In this document: positions 35,302-43,867 of the stretch, piece by piece
How positions within the stretch are numbered: position 1 is the stretch's first letter
How the letters are laid out: each line of letters opens with the position of its first letter
NCBI GenBank assembly: GCA_948474755.1
Contig: CAOLHI010001442.1
Span: 310,001-374,000, forward strand
From: Ctenosaura bakeri
Lineage: Eukaryota; Chordata; Lepidosauria; Squamata; Iguanidae
Direction: 5' to 3'
DNA length: 64,000 bases
Notes under the pieces: generated by a model
The model's input: only the letters and a program-made list of their open reading frames with translations
What the model was told of the DNA's origin: nothing
Databases searched by the model: none
Position numbers and translations under genes: made by a program

Positions 35302-35451
35302 GTGGTCTCTGTGCCTTCATACACTAGGAGCTTTAGCGCCTGCGCGGTAGCGTTCGGAAACTTCTAGAGCTTGTTCGCTTGGCGGGAACCCCTCCCCCAC
35401 GCCGGTACTGCGCATGCTCCTCCCGCCGAGCAACGGTCTCTCCTCAGTTCT
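35302..35451 (+). repeat. Left inverted terminal repeat of the young DIRS
   Basis: From gtggtctctgtgccttcata through cggtctctcctcagttct it is the inverse of 41191-41341 with only a few differences near the outer end. The outermost ttcttcttc (35293 on) is unique to this end. It contains a palindromic tgcgcatg (NRF1-like) motif and several CG-rich words, so a promoter here is plausible but unproven. Confidence 0.9.
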
Positions 35452-35624
35452 TTCTCGTCCGCCGCCGCGTACGGAAGGTTCTTCAGTTTGTTCCTCTCAC
35501 GTTGTGCTTGGCTTGCTGTTTTTTCACGGTTTTACGGACTTTCGGACTGTCTTTGACCTCTCTTTCGGACTCCCCCTTCGGTTTTTCGTCTTTTTGGATT
35601 TCGGAGTTTGGCGTTCTTCGTCTT

Positions 35625-38075
35625 ATGTCCGCGCTCTTTAAGAAGTGCGTGTCCTGCGGCCGCAAGGTTGCCCTCAACGACGGCCATAAGGAGTGTCTCT
35701 TCTGTTTGGGTGAGTCCCACAACATCCGGACTTGCCCAATTTGCCGGGATTTTACTCCCCAAACTCTCCGCAACCGCTCCGCGAGACTCAAATCTTATTG
35801 TTGGGAACAGTCTCTGCGGGCGATAGACGAGACCTCCACTTCCAAGATGGCCGACAAGAAGACGACCACGCCATCGACGGTATCGGCGGCTGCCGTTCCG
35901 TCCACCTCGTCGGTATCGGGCTCGGTACCGGCGAAAACGCCGATCTCGGCGCTACCGAGGATCCCGAAGCTGTCGGCGGCTGCCAAGTCAGCAAAAGGAT
36001 CCTCGACGGCGAGGAAGGCTGAGGCTCCCCTTACGGAGACGCCTGCTAAAAAGCGCCCTGCTCCGGACGGAGGCAAGGGCAAGGAGAAGGAGAAGAAGAA
36101 GAAGAAGAAGGAGAAGAAGCGCTCCCCGGCTGGGGACGTTCGACCTCCTACTCCTCCTCCTACTCAGCAGCCTTCCAAAGGGCGAGGCGAGTCCGTCGAT
36201 CTCTCGGACGATGAGATTGAGGACGTTCCCCAACAGCGCCCGGACTCGCCTGTGGCAGACCCTCCAACCCTGGTGGAGGAGCGCCACCGCCCTCTTAGCC
36301 GTCGCAGGTCGGCCGACCTGCAGCAGAGAGAGCCCTCTGCTTCTCCGGAGCGGCGTTCGACCTCCTTTAGGTCCCGGTCCCGCTCTTCCGAGCGTCCGGT
36401 GGCCTCGCCGCCTCCGAGGGAGACAAGAGAGGAACAACCTCGCTCGTCTGCCTCCAGATACACCTCGGCGTCCTACGTGGCCAGGTACGCGAGGGAATCT
36501 GAATGGAGATAGCGCCCGGCCTCCTATCGGTCGCATTCGCCATCGTACCGGGATCGGTACCATCGTGGCCCGAGTCGCTGGGAGACCTTCCGGAGGTCCC
36601 GGTCACCTCGTCGACAGCGCGAATCGCGCTCGCCTAGAGGGGACGAGGCTCGGTACCGTCGACGCCGAAGCCGATCTCCGTCGGACCGCCGCTCCTTCAG
36701 CCGCTCTCCCTCTCCTCGATATCATAAGGCGAGGGAGCCTTCACCACGGTATCGGGCGATATCGCCACCTCCTAGGGGCACGGCAACGGCGACTCGCCCT
36801 ACGGAGTCGGTGGTGACTGGGCGGGCTACGACGACGTCAGCCTGCCAGACTACCCCGGTCACCACCAAGAGGGTGAAGTCAGTGGTCAGCCATCCCAAGC
36901 GGGACGCTGCTGCTACCACCGCCCCGGCTGCGGAGAAGCCTAGGAAGGCAACACCTGCGGCGACGAAGGAGCCGGAAAGCGAGCGGCGAGAGGACTCACC
37001 GAGCTCGGAGTCGTACGACTCGAGCGCGGAGTCAGAGGTGTCTGAGGCGGCCTCACAGGAGTCTCCTCCGCTGGGATTCGGGGACCCGATCCCAGATTCT
37101 GCTCCAGAGGACGTCCACCAGTTCTCTGCGATGCTGCTCCGCATGGCCACTACCCTCGGCCTTAAGATCGCCGATGCGGAGCCGGAGGACGACGATCCAA
37201 CCTTCTCCGTCTTCGAGGAGAAGCGACCTTCCACGGCCCCGCTGCCTCTCCTGCCCCGGGTATCCAGACTGGTGAAGGCCGCCTGGGATAGACCGGCCTC
37301 GGCTCAGCCGATACCGCAGCGGTTAGAACACCTCTACAGGGTGCAGAAGGATAACGCCGGTTATCTCTTTAATCACCCTGTACCGAACTCTGTGGTCGTC
37401 GAGTCGGCACAGACAAAGGGCTCCGGCAGGCAACACACCACCCCGCCGGACAAGGAGGGCAGGAAGTTGGACGCCTACGCAAGGAGGTTCTATTCAGCTG
37501 CCTCCTTGCAGATCAGGCTGTCCAACACTCAGGCTTGCCTCGCGGCATACCTGAAAAAAGTGCTCGATCGCCTGCAACCGGCGATGGAGGCGGTACCGGA
37601 GGACATCCGCCAAGCCTCCTCCGTGATCTTCAATGAGGCTATCTCCATCGCTCGGCACCAGATGGCCTCCTCCCGGCACGCAGTGGAGATCGCCTCCCGG
37701 GTCATGGCGGGATCCGTCGGCCTCCGCCGCCATGCTTGGCTGCGACCGGCCGACATCCAGGAGGACACCAGAAGGAGGATTGAAGATCTCCCCTTCGACG
37801 GTGAAGGCCTATTCAATTCGTCCACAGACGAAGCTTTGGACAATCTTGTCAAGGCGAGACTGACCGCAAAAAAGATCGGGCTGCAGCCGGCCACGCAGGC
37901 CCGCAGGGCCTCCACCTTCCGCCCATCCTGGCGACGATCCTCCACCTCGTCGTTCCAGCGTTCGGCCCAGTCTGGACAGTCGAGACCGTCCTCCGGCTCA
38001 TCGGCCAGACGCACGATTAGGCGGCGCCCGGCTTCGTCGAAGAAGTCCTCCTCCGAGACAAAGTCTCGGTTTTGA
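35625..38075 (+). pseudogene. DIRS gag-like protein, 816 codons with one in-frame TAG
   Basis: Start chosen at the first ATG (MSALFKKCVSC). Residues 8-40 form a Cys/His cluster, C-x2-C-x9-H-x2-C-x2-C-x4-H-x4-C-x2-C, with the CLG box common in DIRS gag proteins. A Lys-rich basic tract (~residues 150-167) could be a nuclear signal, and RS/SR-rich stretches follow (~230-400). The last ~300 residues hold a helical domain (TQACLAAYLKKVLDRL, VMAGSVGLRRHAW) of the kind shared with the C-terminal region of vertebrate LAP2-alpha. A TAG at 36510-36512 (codon 296) interrupts the frame within the RS-rich part; the sequence on both sides is plainly continuous in composition. The frame ends at a TGA directly abutting the next region. 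Confidence 0.85.
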
Positions 38076-39990
38076 CGTGCCTGGCAGGACCCACCAATAC
38101 CCACTCTTCAGCCTACCATCAGCGCTCGGAGACCGACCGACTCTCACTCGACACCTAGCGGAGTGGCAGTATGTCACTACGGACTCTTGGGTGCTTTCCA
38201 TCGTCCGTCTTGGCTACGCCATCGAGTTTCTCGATATTCCTCCTCGCGGCGTTTACTACTCCACGCCGTCGAGTCCGGCCCTCCTGGAAGAGATCCAATC
38301 CCTCCTCCAGAAAGGGGCGATCGAGCGGCTCCCGCAAGAGGCCAAGACCACCGGCTTCTTCTCCAGGTACTTCACGGTACCGAAAGCCGACGGTACCCTC
38401 CGGCCGATCCTAGACCTCAGAGGGGTGAACTACTACATCCGCCCCAAAAGGTTCAAGATGGTCACGATACCGTCGATCCTACCCTTCTTACATCGAGGGG
38501 ACTGGTTCGCCTCCATCGATCTCCGAGACGCATACTTCCATATCGCCATTCGCCCGCAGCACAGACGGTACCTCCGCTTCGCAGTCGACGACACCTGTTA
38601 CCAGTACAAGGTGCTGCCGTTCGGACTCTCGACTGCCCCAAGGGTCTTCACCAAGTGCATGGCCCCGGTGGTATCCTACCTGCGGACGAAGGGCGCTTCC
38701 GTCTTCCCCTACCTCGACGATTGGCTGTTGGTGGCGTCCTGCAAACAGAGACTTTACCACGACGTCCACATGACGTTGTCACTCCTGACCCGCCTTGGTC
38801 TACGAGTGAATCCGAAGAAGTCCCACCTCGAGCCGGCGAGGATCTTGGACTTCATCGGGGCGACGCTCGACTCGACCTCCGCCAGGGCGTACCTACCAGA
38901 GTCTCGAGCACAAACCTTGATCCGGGCCGCCGCTCACGCTCGTACGGCCCCGACGTTATCTGCGAGAAGCGTCCAGCAGCTCTTGGGCTACATGGCTGCG
39001 ACGACCGCTGTGACATATCTCGCCAGGCTGAGAGCAAGACCTCTTCAACACTGGTTCGTCCGCATATTCGACCCCCTGCGAGACGAACAGACACTCCGAC
39101 TGCAGCTGCCGGGAGACGTCCGCTCATCCCTCCGATGGTGGCAGTCGCGACGCAATCTCATGTCAGGGATGCCTTTCCAACAGCCGACACCGAAGGTGAC
39201 GATAACGACCGACGCCTCCCTGTATGGATGGGGTGCCCACTGCGGCGATCTCAGAGTCCGCGACAGATGGACCGACGACGAGACCGCTCTCCATATCAAC
39301 GCGCTGGAGCTGCTCGCCGTCTGGAAAGCCCTACGGGCGTTCCGCCATGCCGTGGCGGGGCGCACGGTCCTGATTCTGACGGACAACACCACCGCCGTCT
39401 GCTACATCAACAGACAAGGTGGGACTCATTCCACGACCCTGCTCGACATCGCGCTCGACCTGTGGGAATGGTGCATTCGCCTGCACACGCATCCCGTGGC
39501 GGTTCACCTGGCCGGGCAGGAGAACACCACGGCAGACGCCCTCAGCAGGGACACCTCATCCCATCACGAATGGTCTCTCTCCGGAGAGGCGTTCAGACTG
39601 ATTCGGGACCGCTGGGGCGAACCATCGATCGACCTCTTCGCGACCAGGGAAAACGCGAAGTGTCGCCGATTCTGTTCCAGAGCGGGCCACGATCGTGCCT
39701 CCATCGGGGACGCTTTCCAGTTTCCGTGGACCGGGGAACTCCTCTACGCGTTCCCGCCGTTCCCGCTGCTCGGCCGGACGATATTGAAGATCCTCGCCGA
39801 CCGAGCCGACGCGATCCTGGTAGCCCCGTACTGGCCGAGGCAACATTGGTTCGCACCCCTGCTACAAGCCGCACGAGACGACCTGCTCCGGTTGCCACCG
39901 ACACCGGACCTGCTCTCCCACTCCGGCGGCCGAGTCCTCCATCCGGACCTGCCACGCCTGGCCCTCCATGCCTGGAGGATATCGCACTAG
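37864..39990 (+). CDS. DIRS reverse transcriptase - RNase H - methyltransferase-like frame
   Basis: Numbering from 38077 (a GTG in a frame open since 37864): the RT fingers contain ILDLRGVNYYI, and the palm has YLDD at residues 212-215. RNase H acidic residues are D379 (TTDASLYGWG), E411 (NALELLAVW), D436 (LTDN) and D487 (TTADALSRD). The C-terminal ~130 residues carry DLFATRENAK, FPPF (559-562) and ILVAPYWPRQHW, the layout of the DAM-like N6-adenine methyltransferase domain found in DIRS elements, with Phe at the usual N/D of the [ND]PP[FY] box. The first ATG in this frame is at 38458, inside RT, so synthesis probably needs a frameshift from gag (overlap 37864-38075) or non-AUG initiation. 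No stop or frameshift is seen inside. Confidence 0.9.
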   Translation, partial: PQKRSGCSRPRRPAGPPPSAHPGDDPPPRRSSVRPSLDSRDRPPAHRPDARLGGARLRRRSPPPRQSLGFDVPGRTHQYPLFSLPSALGDRPTLTRHLAEWQYVTTDSWVLSIVRLGYAIEFLDIPPRGVYYSTPSSPALLEEIQSLLQKGAIERLPQEAKTTGFFSRYFTVPKADGTLRPILDLRGVNYYIRPKRFKMVTIPSILPFLHRGDWFASIDLRDAYFHIAIRPQHRRYLRFAVDDTCYQYKVLPFGLSTAPRVFTKCMAPVVSYLRTKGASVFPYLDDWLLVASCKQRLYHDVHMTLSLLTRLGLRVNPKKSHLEPARILDFIGATLDSTSARAYLPESRAQTLIRAAAHARTAPTLSARSVQQLLGYMAATTAVTYLARLRARPLQHWFVRIFDPLRDEQTLRLQLPGDVRSSLRWWQSRRNLMSGMPFQQPTPKVTITTDASLYGWGAHCGDLRVRDRWTDDETALHINALELLAVWKALRAFRHAVAGRTVLILTDNTTAVCYINRQGGTHSTTLLDIALDLWEWCIRLHTHPVAVHLAGQENTTADALSRDTSSHHEWSLSGEAFRLIRDRWGEPSIDLFATRENAKCRRFCSRAGHDRASIGDAFQFPWTGELLYAFPPFPLLGRTILKILADRADAILVAPYWPRQHWFAPLLQAARDDLLRLPPTPDLLSHSGGRVLHPDLPRLALHAWRISH

Positions 39991-41003
39991 ACGATCCCGT
40001 GCTCGGTACCGTCCTCATCGCGGCCAGGAAGGAATCCACCCGTCGCAACTATCAATACAAGTGGCGACGCTTCCTGACCTTCGCTAACGAGAGGAGTGAG
40101 CCGGTATCGCCCGCGGGGCTCTCGACCGTCCTGCACTTCCTCCTGCACCTCCGGCAACAGGGCCTGGCGTTTCCATCCCTGAAGGTGTATCTCTCCGCGA
40201 TCGTGGCATACCAACCGCCACGATCTGCTGCCTCGGCCTTCTTCAGGAACGATACCGTTAAGCGGTTCCTGAAAGGACTTCATCATCTCTACCCGCCGGT
40301 ATCGCCGCCGCTACCGCCGTGGTCCCTCTCGCTGGTGCTCTCGCAGCTGACGAAGCCGCCCTTCGAGCCGATGGCGACCTCGGATGACAGGCTCCTGACA
40401 ATGAAAACTGCCTTCCTGGTAGCGGTGACCTCAGCGAGGCGAGCGGGTGAGATCACAGCTCTTCGTTCCGATGAGCCCTTCACGGTCTTCCACAGGGACA
40501 AGGTGGTCCTGAGACCTGACATCTCGTTCCTGCCTAAGGTGGTGTCCAGTTTCCACCTCAACCAGGACATCATCCTGCCTACCTTCTTCCCGAACCCGAC
40601 GACACCGTTAGAGCGGTCCCTCCACTCCCTGGACGTGCGTCGGGCATTGGCCTTCTACAAGGACAGGACTGCTTCCTTCCGACAGACGCCGCATCTCTTT
40701 GTTTGCTATGGGCGACGTCGGAAGGGCCTAAAAGTGTCCACCCAGCGCTTCTCCAAGTGGGTGGTGAGGACTATTGAACTGGCGTATGAGCTCGCGAGGA
40801 AGCCTCCGCCAGTCCTGCTTCGAGCCCACTCCACCAGAGCTGTGGCTACTTCTGCGGCCCTCCTGCGAGGAGTTGACCTGCATGAACTCTGCCGTGTGGC
40901 GACCTGGTCCCAACCATCGACCTTCGTGCGCCACTACAGGCTCGACTGCCGGTCGCGCAGAGATGCCCGGTTTGGACGTGAGGTGTTGGCTTCCGTGCTG
41001 TAG
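38076..41003 (+). CDS. DIRS tyrosine recombinase frame
   Basis: The frame is open from directly after the gag TGA to the TAG at 41001. Recognisable recombinase begins at about 39985 (VLGTVLIAARKESTRRNYQY, an N-terminal core-binding helix), since the part before overlaps the RT frame. Catalytic residues: box I Arg in TSARRAGEITAL (codon at 40440), H-x-x-R in AHSTRA (His 40827, Arg 40836), and the nucleophile Tyr in VRHYRLD (40935). All are present, so the enzyme could be active; it would integrate the circular DNA copy. The protein start is uncertain: an internal ATG near the 3' end of the RT frame, or read-through. Its overlap with RT in another frame is typical of the DIRS group. Confidence 0.88.
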   Translation, partial: RAWQDPPIPTLQPTISARRPTDSHSTPSGVAVCHYGLLGAFHRPSWLRHRVSRYSSSRRLLLHAVESGPPGRDPIPPPERGDRAAPARGQDHRLLLQVLHGTESRRYPPADPRPQRGELLHPPQKVQDGHDTVDPTLLTSRGLVRLHRSPRRILPYRHSPAAQTVPPLRSRRHLLPVQGAAVRTLDCPKGLHQVHGPGGILPADEGRFRLPLPRRLAVGGVLQTETLPRRPHDVVTPDPPWSTSESEEVPPRAGEDLGLHRGDARLDLRQGVPTRVSSTNLDPGRRSRSYGPDVICEKRPAALGLHGCDDRCDISRQAESKTSSTLVRPHIRPPARRTDTPTAAAGRRPLIPPMVAVATQSHVRDAFPTADTEGDDNDRRLPVWMGCPLRRSQSPRQMDRRRDRSPYQRAGAARRLESPTGVPPCRGGAHGPDSDGQHHRRLLHQQTRWDSFHDPARHRARPVGMVHSPAHASRGGSPGRAGEHHGRRPQQGHLIPSRMVSLRRGVQTDSGPLGRTIDRPLRDQGKREVSPILFQSGPRSCLHRGRFPVSVDRGTPLRVPAVPAARPDDIEDPRRPSRRDPGSPVLAEATLVRTPATSRTRRPAPVATDTGPALPLRRPSPPSGPATPGPPCLEDIALDDPVLGTVLIAARKESTRRNYQYKWRRFLTFANERSEPVSPAGLSTVLHFLLHLRQQGLAFPSLKVYLSAIVAYQPPRSAASAFFRNDTVKRFLKGLHHLYPPVSPPLPPWSLSLVLSQLTKPPFEPMATSDDRLLTMKTAFLVAVTSARRAGEITALRSDEPFTVFHRDKVVLRPDISFLPKVVSSFHLNQDIILPTFFPNPTTPLERSLHSLDVRRALAFYKDRTASFRQTPHLFVCYGRRRKGLKVSTQRFSKWVVRTIELAYELARKPPPVLLRAHSTRAVATSAALLRGVDLHELCRVATWSQPSTFVRHYRLDCRSRRDARFGREVLASVL

Positions 41004-41039
41004 GACCTGACCCGCCGTCCGACCGGTAAGCTACACAGT

Positions 41040-41136
41040 CTCCTAGTGTATGAAGGCACAGAGACCACGAAGAAGAAGAACAGGTTGCTTACCTGTAACT
41101 GTGGTTCTTCGAGTGGTCATCTGTGCCATCATACAC
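41040..41136 (+). repeat. Internal complementary region of the young DIRS
   Basis: 41040-41077 is the exact inverse of the left end (ctcctagtgtatgaaggcac, then agagaccacgaagaagaa against 35293-35330). 41078-41136 is the near-exact inverse of the right end (gaacaggttgcttacctgta and on, against 41318-41376). The two halves abut and spell the joint ctgttc / ttcttcttcg of a circular intermediate. This fixes the outer ends of the element. Confidence 0.92.
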
Positions 41137-41190
41137 ACCCGCCCTTCCTCCCCTCTTTCTCAGGTCCCTGTAGGTTCTACGGCGGACGAC

Positions 41191-41341
41191 AGAACTGAGG
41201 AGAGACCGTTGCTCGGCGGGAGGAGCATGCGCAGTACCGGCGTGGGGGAGGGGTTCCCGCCAAGCGAACAAGCTCTAGAAGTTTCCGAACGCTACCGCGC
41301 AGGCGCTAAAGCTCCTAGTGTATGATGGCACAGATGACCAC
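41191..41341 (+). repeat. Right inverted terminal repeat of the young DIRS
   Basis: From agaactgaggagagaccgtt through gtatgatggcacagatgacc it inverts the left repeat. The outermost 35 bp (ctcgaagaaccatagttaca, ggtaagcaacctgttc) are specific to the right end, so the two repeats are not symmetrical at their tips. Confidence 0.9.
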
Positions 41342-43367
41342 TCGAAGAACCATAGTTACAGGTAAGCAACCTGTTCTTTTCTCACTTTCACAGGGGTCCT
41401 ATACCCCTAAGCCTAGTGAATGTGGAGGGATGACTGTAATCTTTTGAGGTAGTCTGGTGGGCTCTAAGAGCTTCCATGGTTGATGGGATATTGAACCCAG
41501 CTTTCTAAAGCAAATCCCAACACCTCAGCTGCTTACACAAGCAGAGGATTGGATTATATAATCCTGCTCAGTCCAGTACAACATGTGGCAGTAAATGATC
41601 TATGTGGTTATAATTTATGCATCTTGTTCTTGCATGCATGTGGAGAGGCAGTGGAGGCAGGGCAGACTTGTTGGGTTGGAAGAGAGGAGCTTCCCCTATA
41701 TGTGGAGTCAGAGCGGGTGAGAAGCTTAGGTCTGACCCAGAGACAACAGATAATTTAGATCAGCTAAAATTTATCGACGTTAATACTCCATGACATATTG
41801 TTTGGCTTTGAAGTAGGAGACTGAATCTTGAGCAACATCCTTCCCCTCCCTTTTCAGTGATCATGTTTCTAGCCACGATGGGGGGAGGGGGAGATGTTCA
41901 AATATATGTGGTCATTTAAGCTAGCAGCTTGGGCTTAAGGCTGTCAAAAGCCAGAATCTACCAGTGGAAACCACTTTTATGTGATCAAGAACAAAGGCCT
42001 CAATATGGTTTTTTGAAAGAACACACACACCTCCACTCCCCTAAGGGACTCTTATCCCCAAACTTGAATTGCAATCAGTTGCTTTATTTTTTTCCTTCTG
42101 TTAATTCAGTCCTCTGAACATTCAAAAATGATTATTCATAGTAAGTAACAAAATCTCATTCTAGAACAGAAGGGCAGAGAGGAAGTGCGGTCTGTGAACC
42201 AAATTTAGCTCCCAAGGCCATTTTTATGGCTTCAGATTGCCCCTAAATCTGCTCACCCAACCATGTAAAAAATGAAGCTAAAATCATCTCCAGAAGACTC
42301 CCAGGGGGTACAATAGGCTATTTTCTAGGTAGGAGGCAGTTTGAAGCCCAGGTAGCTATTTGGAAGCTATTAATTTCCTAAACACATTTATAAGACAGGA
42401 AGCACTAGTGTTGAAGTAAAATTCAGACACCAGTGCTCTCATCTTTGGAAAGGGAAATATCCTTCACTTCAGGCAGCAAAATATGTCTGGCTGACCTGAA
42501 AGTAAACTTGCATAGGATTACATTGCACAAATGGTAAAATAAGATAATTATTCATATAATGTGTTGCAGAAACTGAATATCAGGGAAATAGGCAGTTCTG
42601 GAGACTGAGAGTGAATCAACATCTTGAGTTTACTGGTGACCTTATCACATACTTCTTTTCTAATTGACAAGTGCCAATCTCATGCAAAAATGAATGGAGC
42701 AGCAAGAGATTAAAATGAATAAATGTGAACAGCAGAAGATTTTAATCTCTGGGACAGCTAATCTGACTATTTTGTAAAAGTCTTGGTTTTAACCTAAATA
42801 ACTAGTTTCAGTGTGGTTATATTTAAGAACCAGGCACATTTGAGAGGAGTTAGAATAATATCCCATTTCCTAAAGATACACTATATTCCTTTACCTCTTT
42901 ATTTATTAAGTCTGGTAGGAATGATAATATATATCAAACAAACCCTAAACCAAGTTTAAGGTTGGCAAGAGGTATTTATATACAGACTGGACACTAGTAT
43001 TTCTCTAGCATGTCTGTTTTTGTGGCACAATATAAAATGGCAGAATATCTTCATGGTAATTTATCCTCAATTAATATGAAGAATTGTGTTTGGCAAGAGA
43101 TGAAAGGGAGATGTTACAAGTATCTAAATGAGGTTCATTATTTATAAATTAGCACCCATATTTTCTGGTTGTACAGGTGACGGCCTCTTGAGCTATCAAT
43201 TTTACCATCAAATTTGTGTTTACATTTGATATTACAGCAAAAGAATTTAGCATACTGGTATTAAATGGGATGGAATGCTGCAAAAAAAGGTCAATCTGCT
43301 TTAGGATTAAAGTCCACAGACCATACTTCTGAAAATGCTATCAGATCCTGCATTTTCTTTAACAATA

Positions 43368-43867
43368 CAGTGGCCCCTCCACTTTCGCAAGGGTTCAACG
43401 TGCAGAACCCTTGTGACAGTGGAAGAACCATGAATAACACCCCCTCCCCGTTCCCTCCTGGGGCTCCGCATTCCCATTCCCTTGCCTTTTGCGCTTCAGG
43501 GTCAGAGGCAAGGAAATGGGAGAGTGGAGCTCCAGAGAGGAGAAAGAAGGCTTGTCAGAGCCTTCCCCCTCCACTCCCTCGCCTGTTGCCTCGGCGTAAG
43601 TTCTCAGCACCAGGGCTAGAGGCATGGGAATGTGGGTGAGCTCTGGAGGGGAGAAAGAAGGCATGTGTGACTCTTCCCCCATTCCCTTGCCTCTTGCCTC
43701 AGTGCAAGTTCTCAGCACCCGGCCAGAGGCAAGGGAGTGGGAGGGAGAGCTTGGAAGGGGAGAACGCAAGGGAATGGGAGGAGGAGAATGGAGGGAAAGG
43801 GCATGTGTTCGTCTCATGAGTAATCAGATTTGCAAAGGTCAGAACTATATATATGGAAGGAGGACTG
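43368..43867. mobile_element. Tigger-like MITE with internal tandem repeats
   Basis: The left end cagtggcccctccactttcg and right end atggaaggaggactg are flanked by TA on both sides. Inside, about 43440-43770, a ~118 bp unit is repeated roughly three times with changes (words ttcccttgcc, gttctcagcacc, ggagaaagaaggc recur). Confidence 0.65.

Larger units (their letters stand above)
35293..41376 (+). mobile_element. Young, nearly intact DIRS-like retrotransposon (6.1 kb)
   Basis: Its order is: left inverted repeat, gag, overlapping RT-RNase H-methyltransferase-like frame, tyrosine recombinase, internal complementary region, right inverted repeat. DIRS elements reverse-transcribe their RNA, form a circle whose ends are joined using the complementary region, and integrate by recombinase without target duplication; no duplication is seen here. 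GC and CpG content are far above the surrounding intron. The copy beginning at 63251 is almost identical. Lesions seen by eye are limited to one TAG in gag. End points were chosen from the joint spelled in the complementary region. Confidence 0.93.
34967..41436. mobile_element. Tigger-like MITE split by a DIRS insertion
   Basis: The left part (cagtcagccttccacatttg through gggcctagagttattcatgg) and the right part (ttttctcactttcacagggg through gtggagggatgactg, then TA) together equal the inverse of the element at 5406-5789. The interrupting 35293-41376 is the DIRS element. Joining the two sides leaves neither gain nor obvious loss relative to the empty copy. Confidence 0.8.

Noticed and set aside
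35988..36563. Long minus-strand frames antisense to the DIRS coding region (191 codons here, another at 37529-38104)
   Set aside because: They mirror GC-rich sense genes with strong codon bias; low-complexity Arg/Leu-rich text with no domain. Shadows, not genes.
38163..41003. Bacterial or phage integrase from contamination
   Set aside because: The recombinase is linked to RT/RNase H and inverted repeats in DIRS order, and the element sits inside a host MITE within a vertebrate intron.
35293..41376. Endogenous retrovirus or LTR retrotransposon
   Set aside because: Terminal repeats are inverted, not direct; there is a tyrosine recombinase in place of a DDE integrase, no protease or envelope, and no target duplication.
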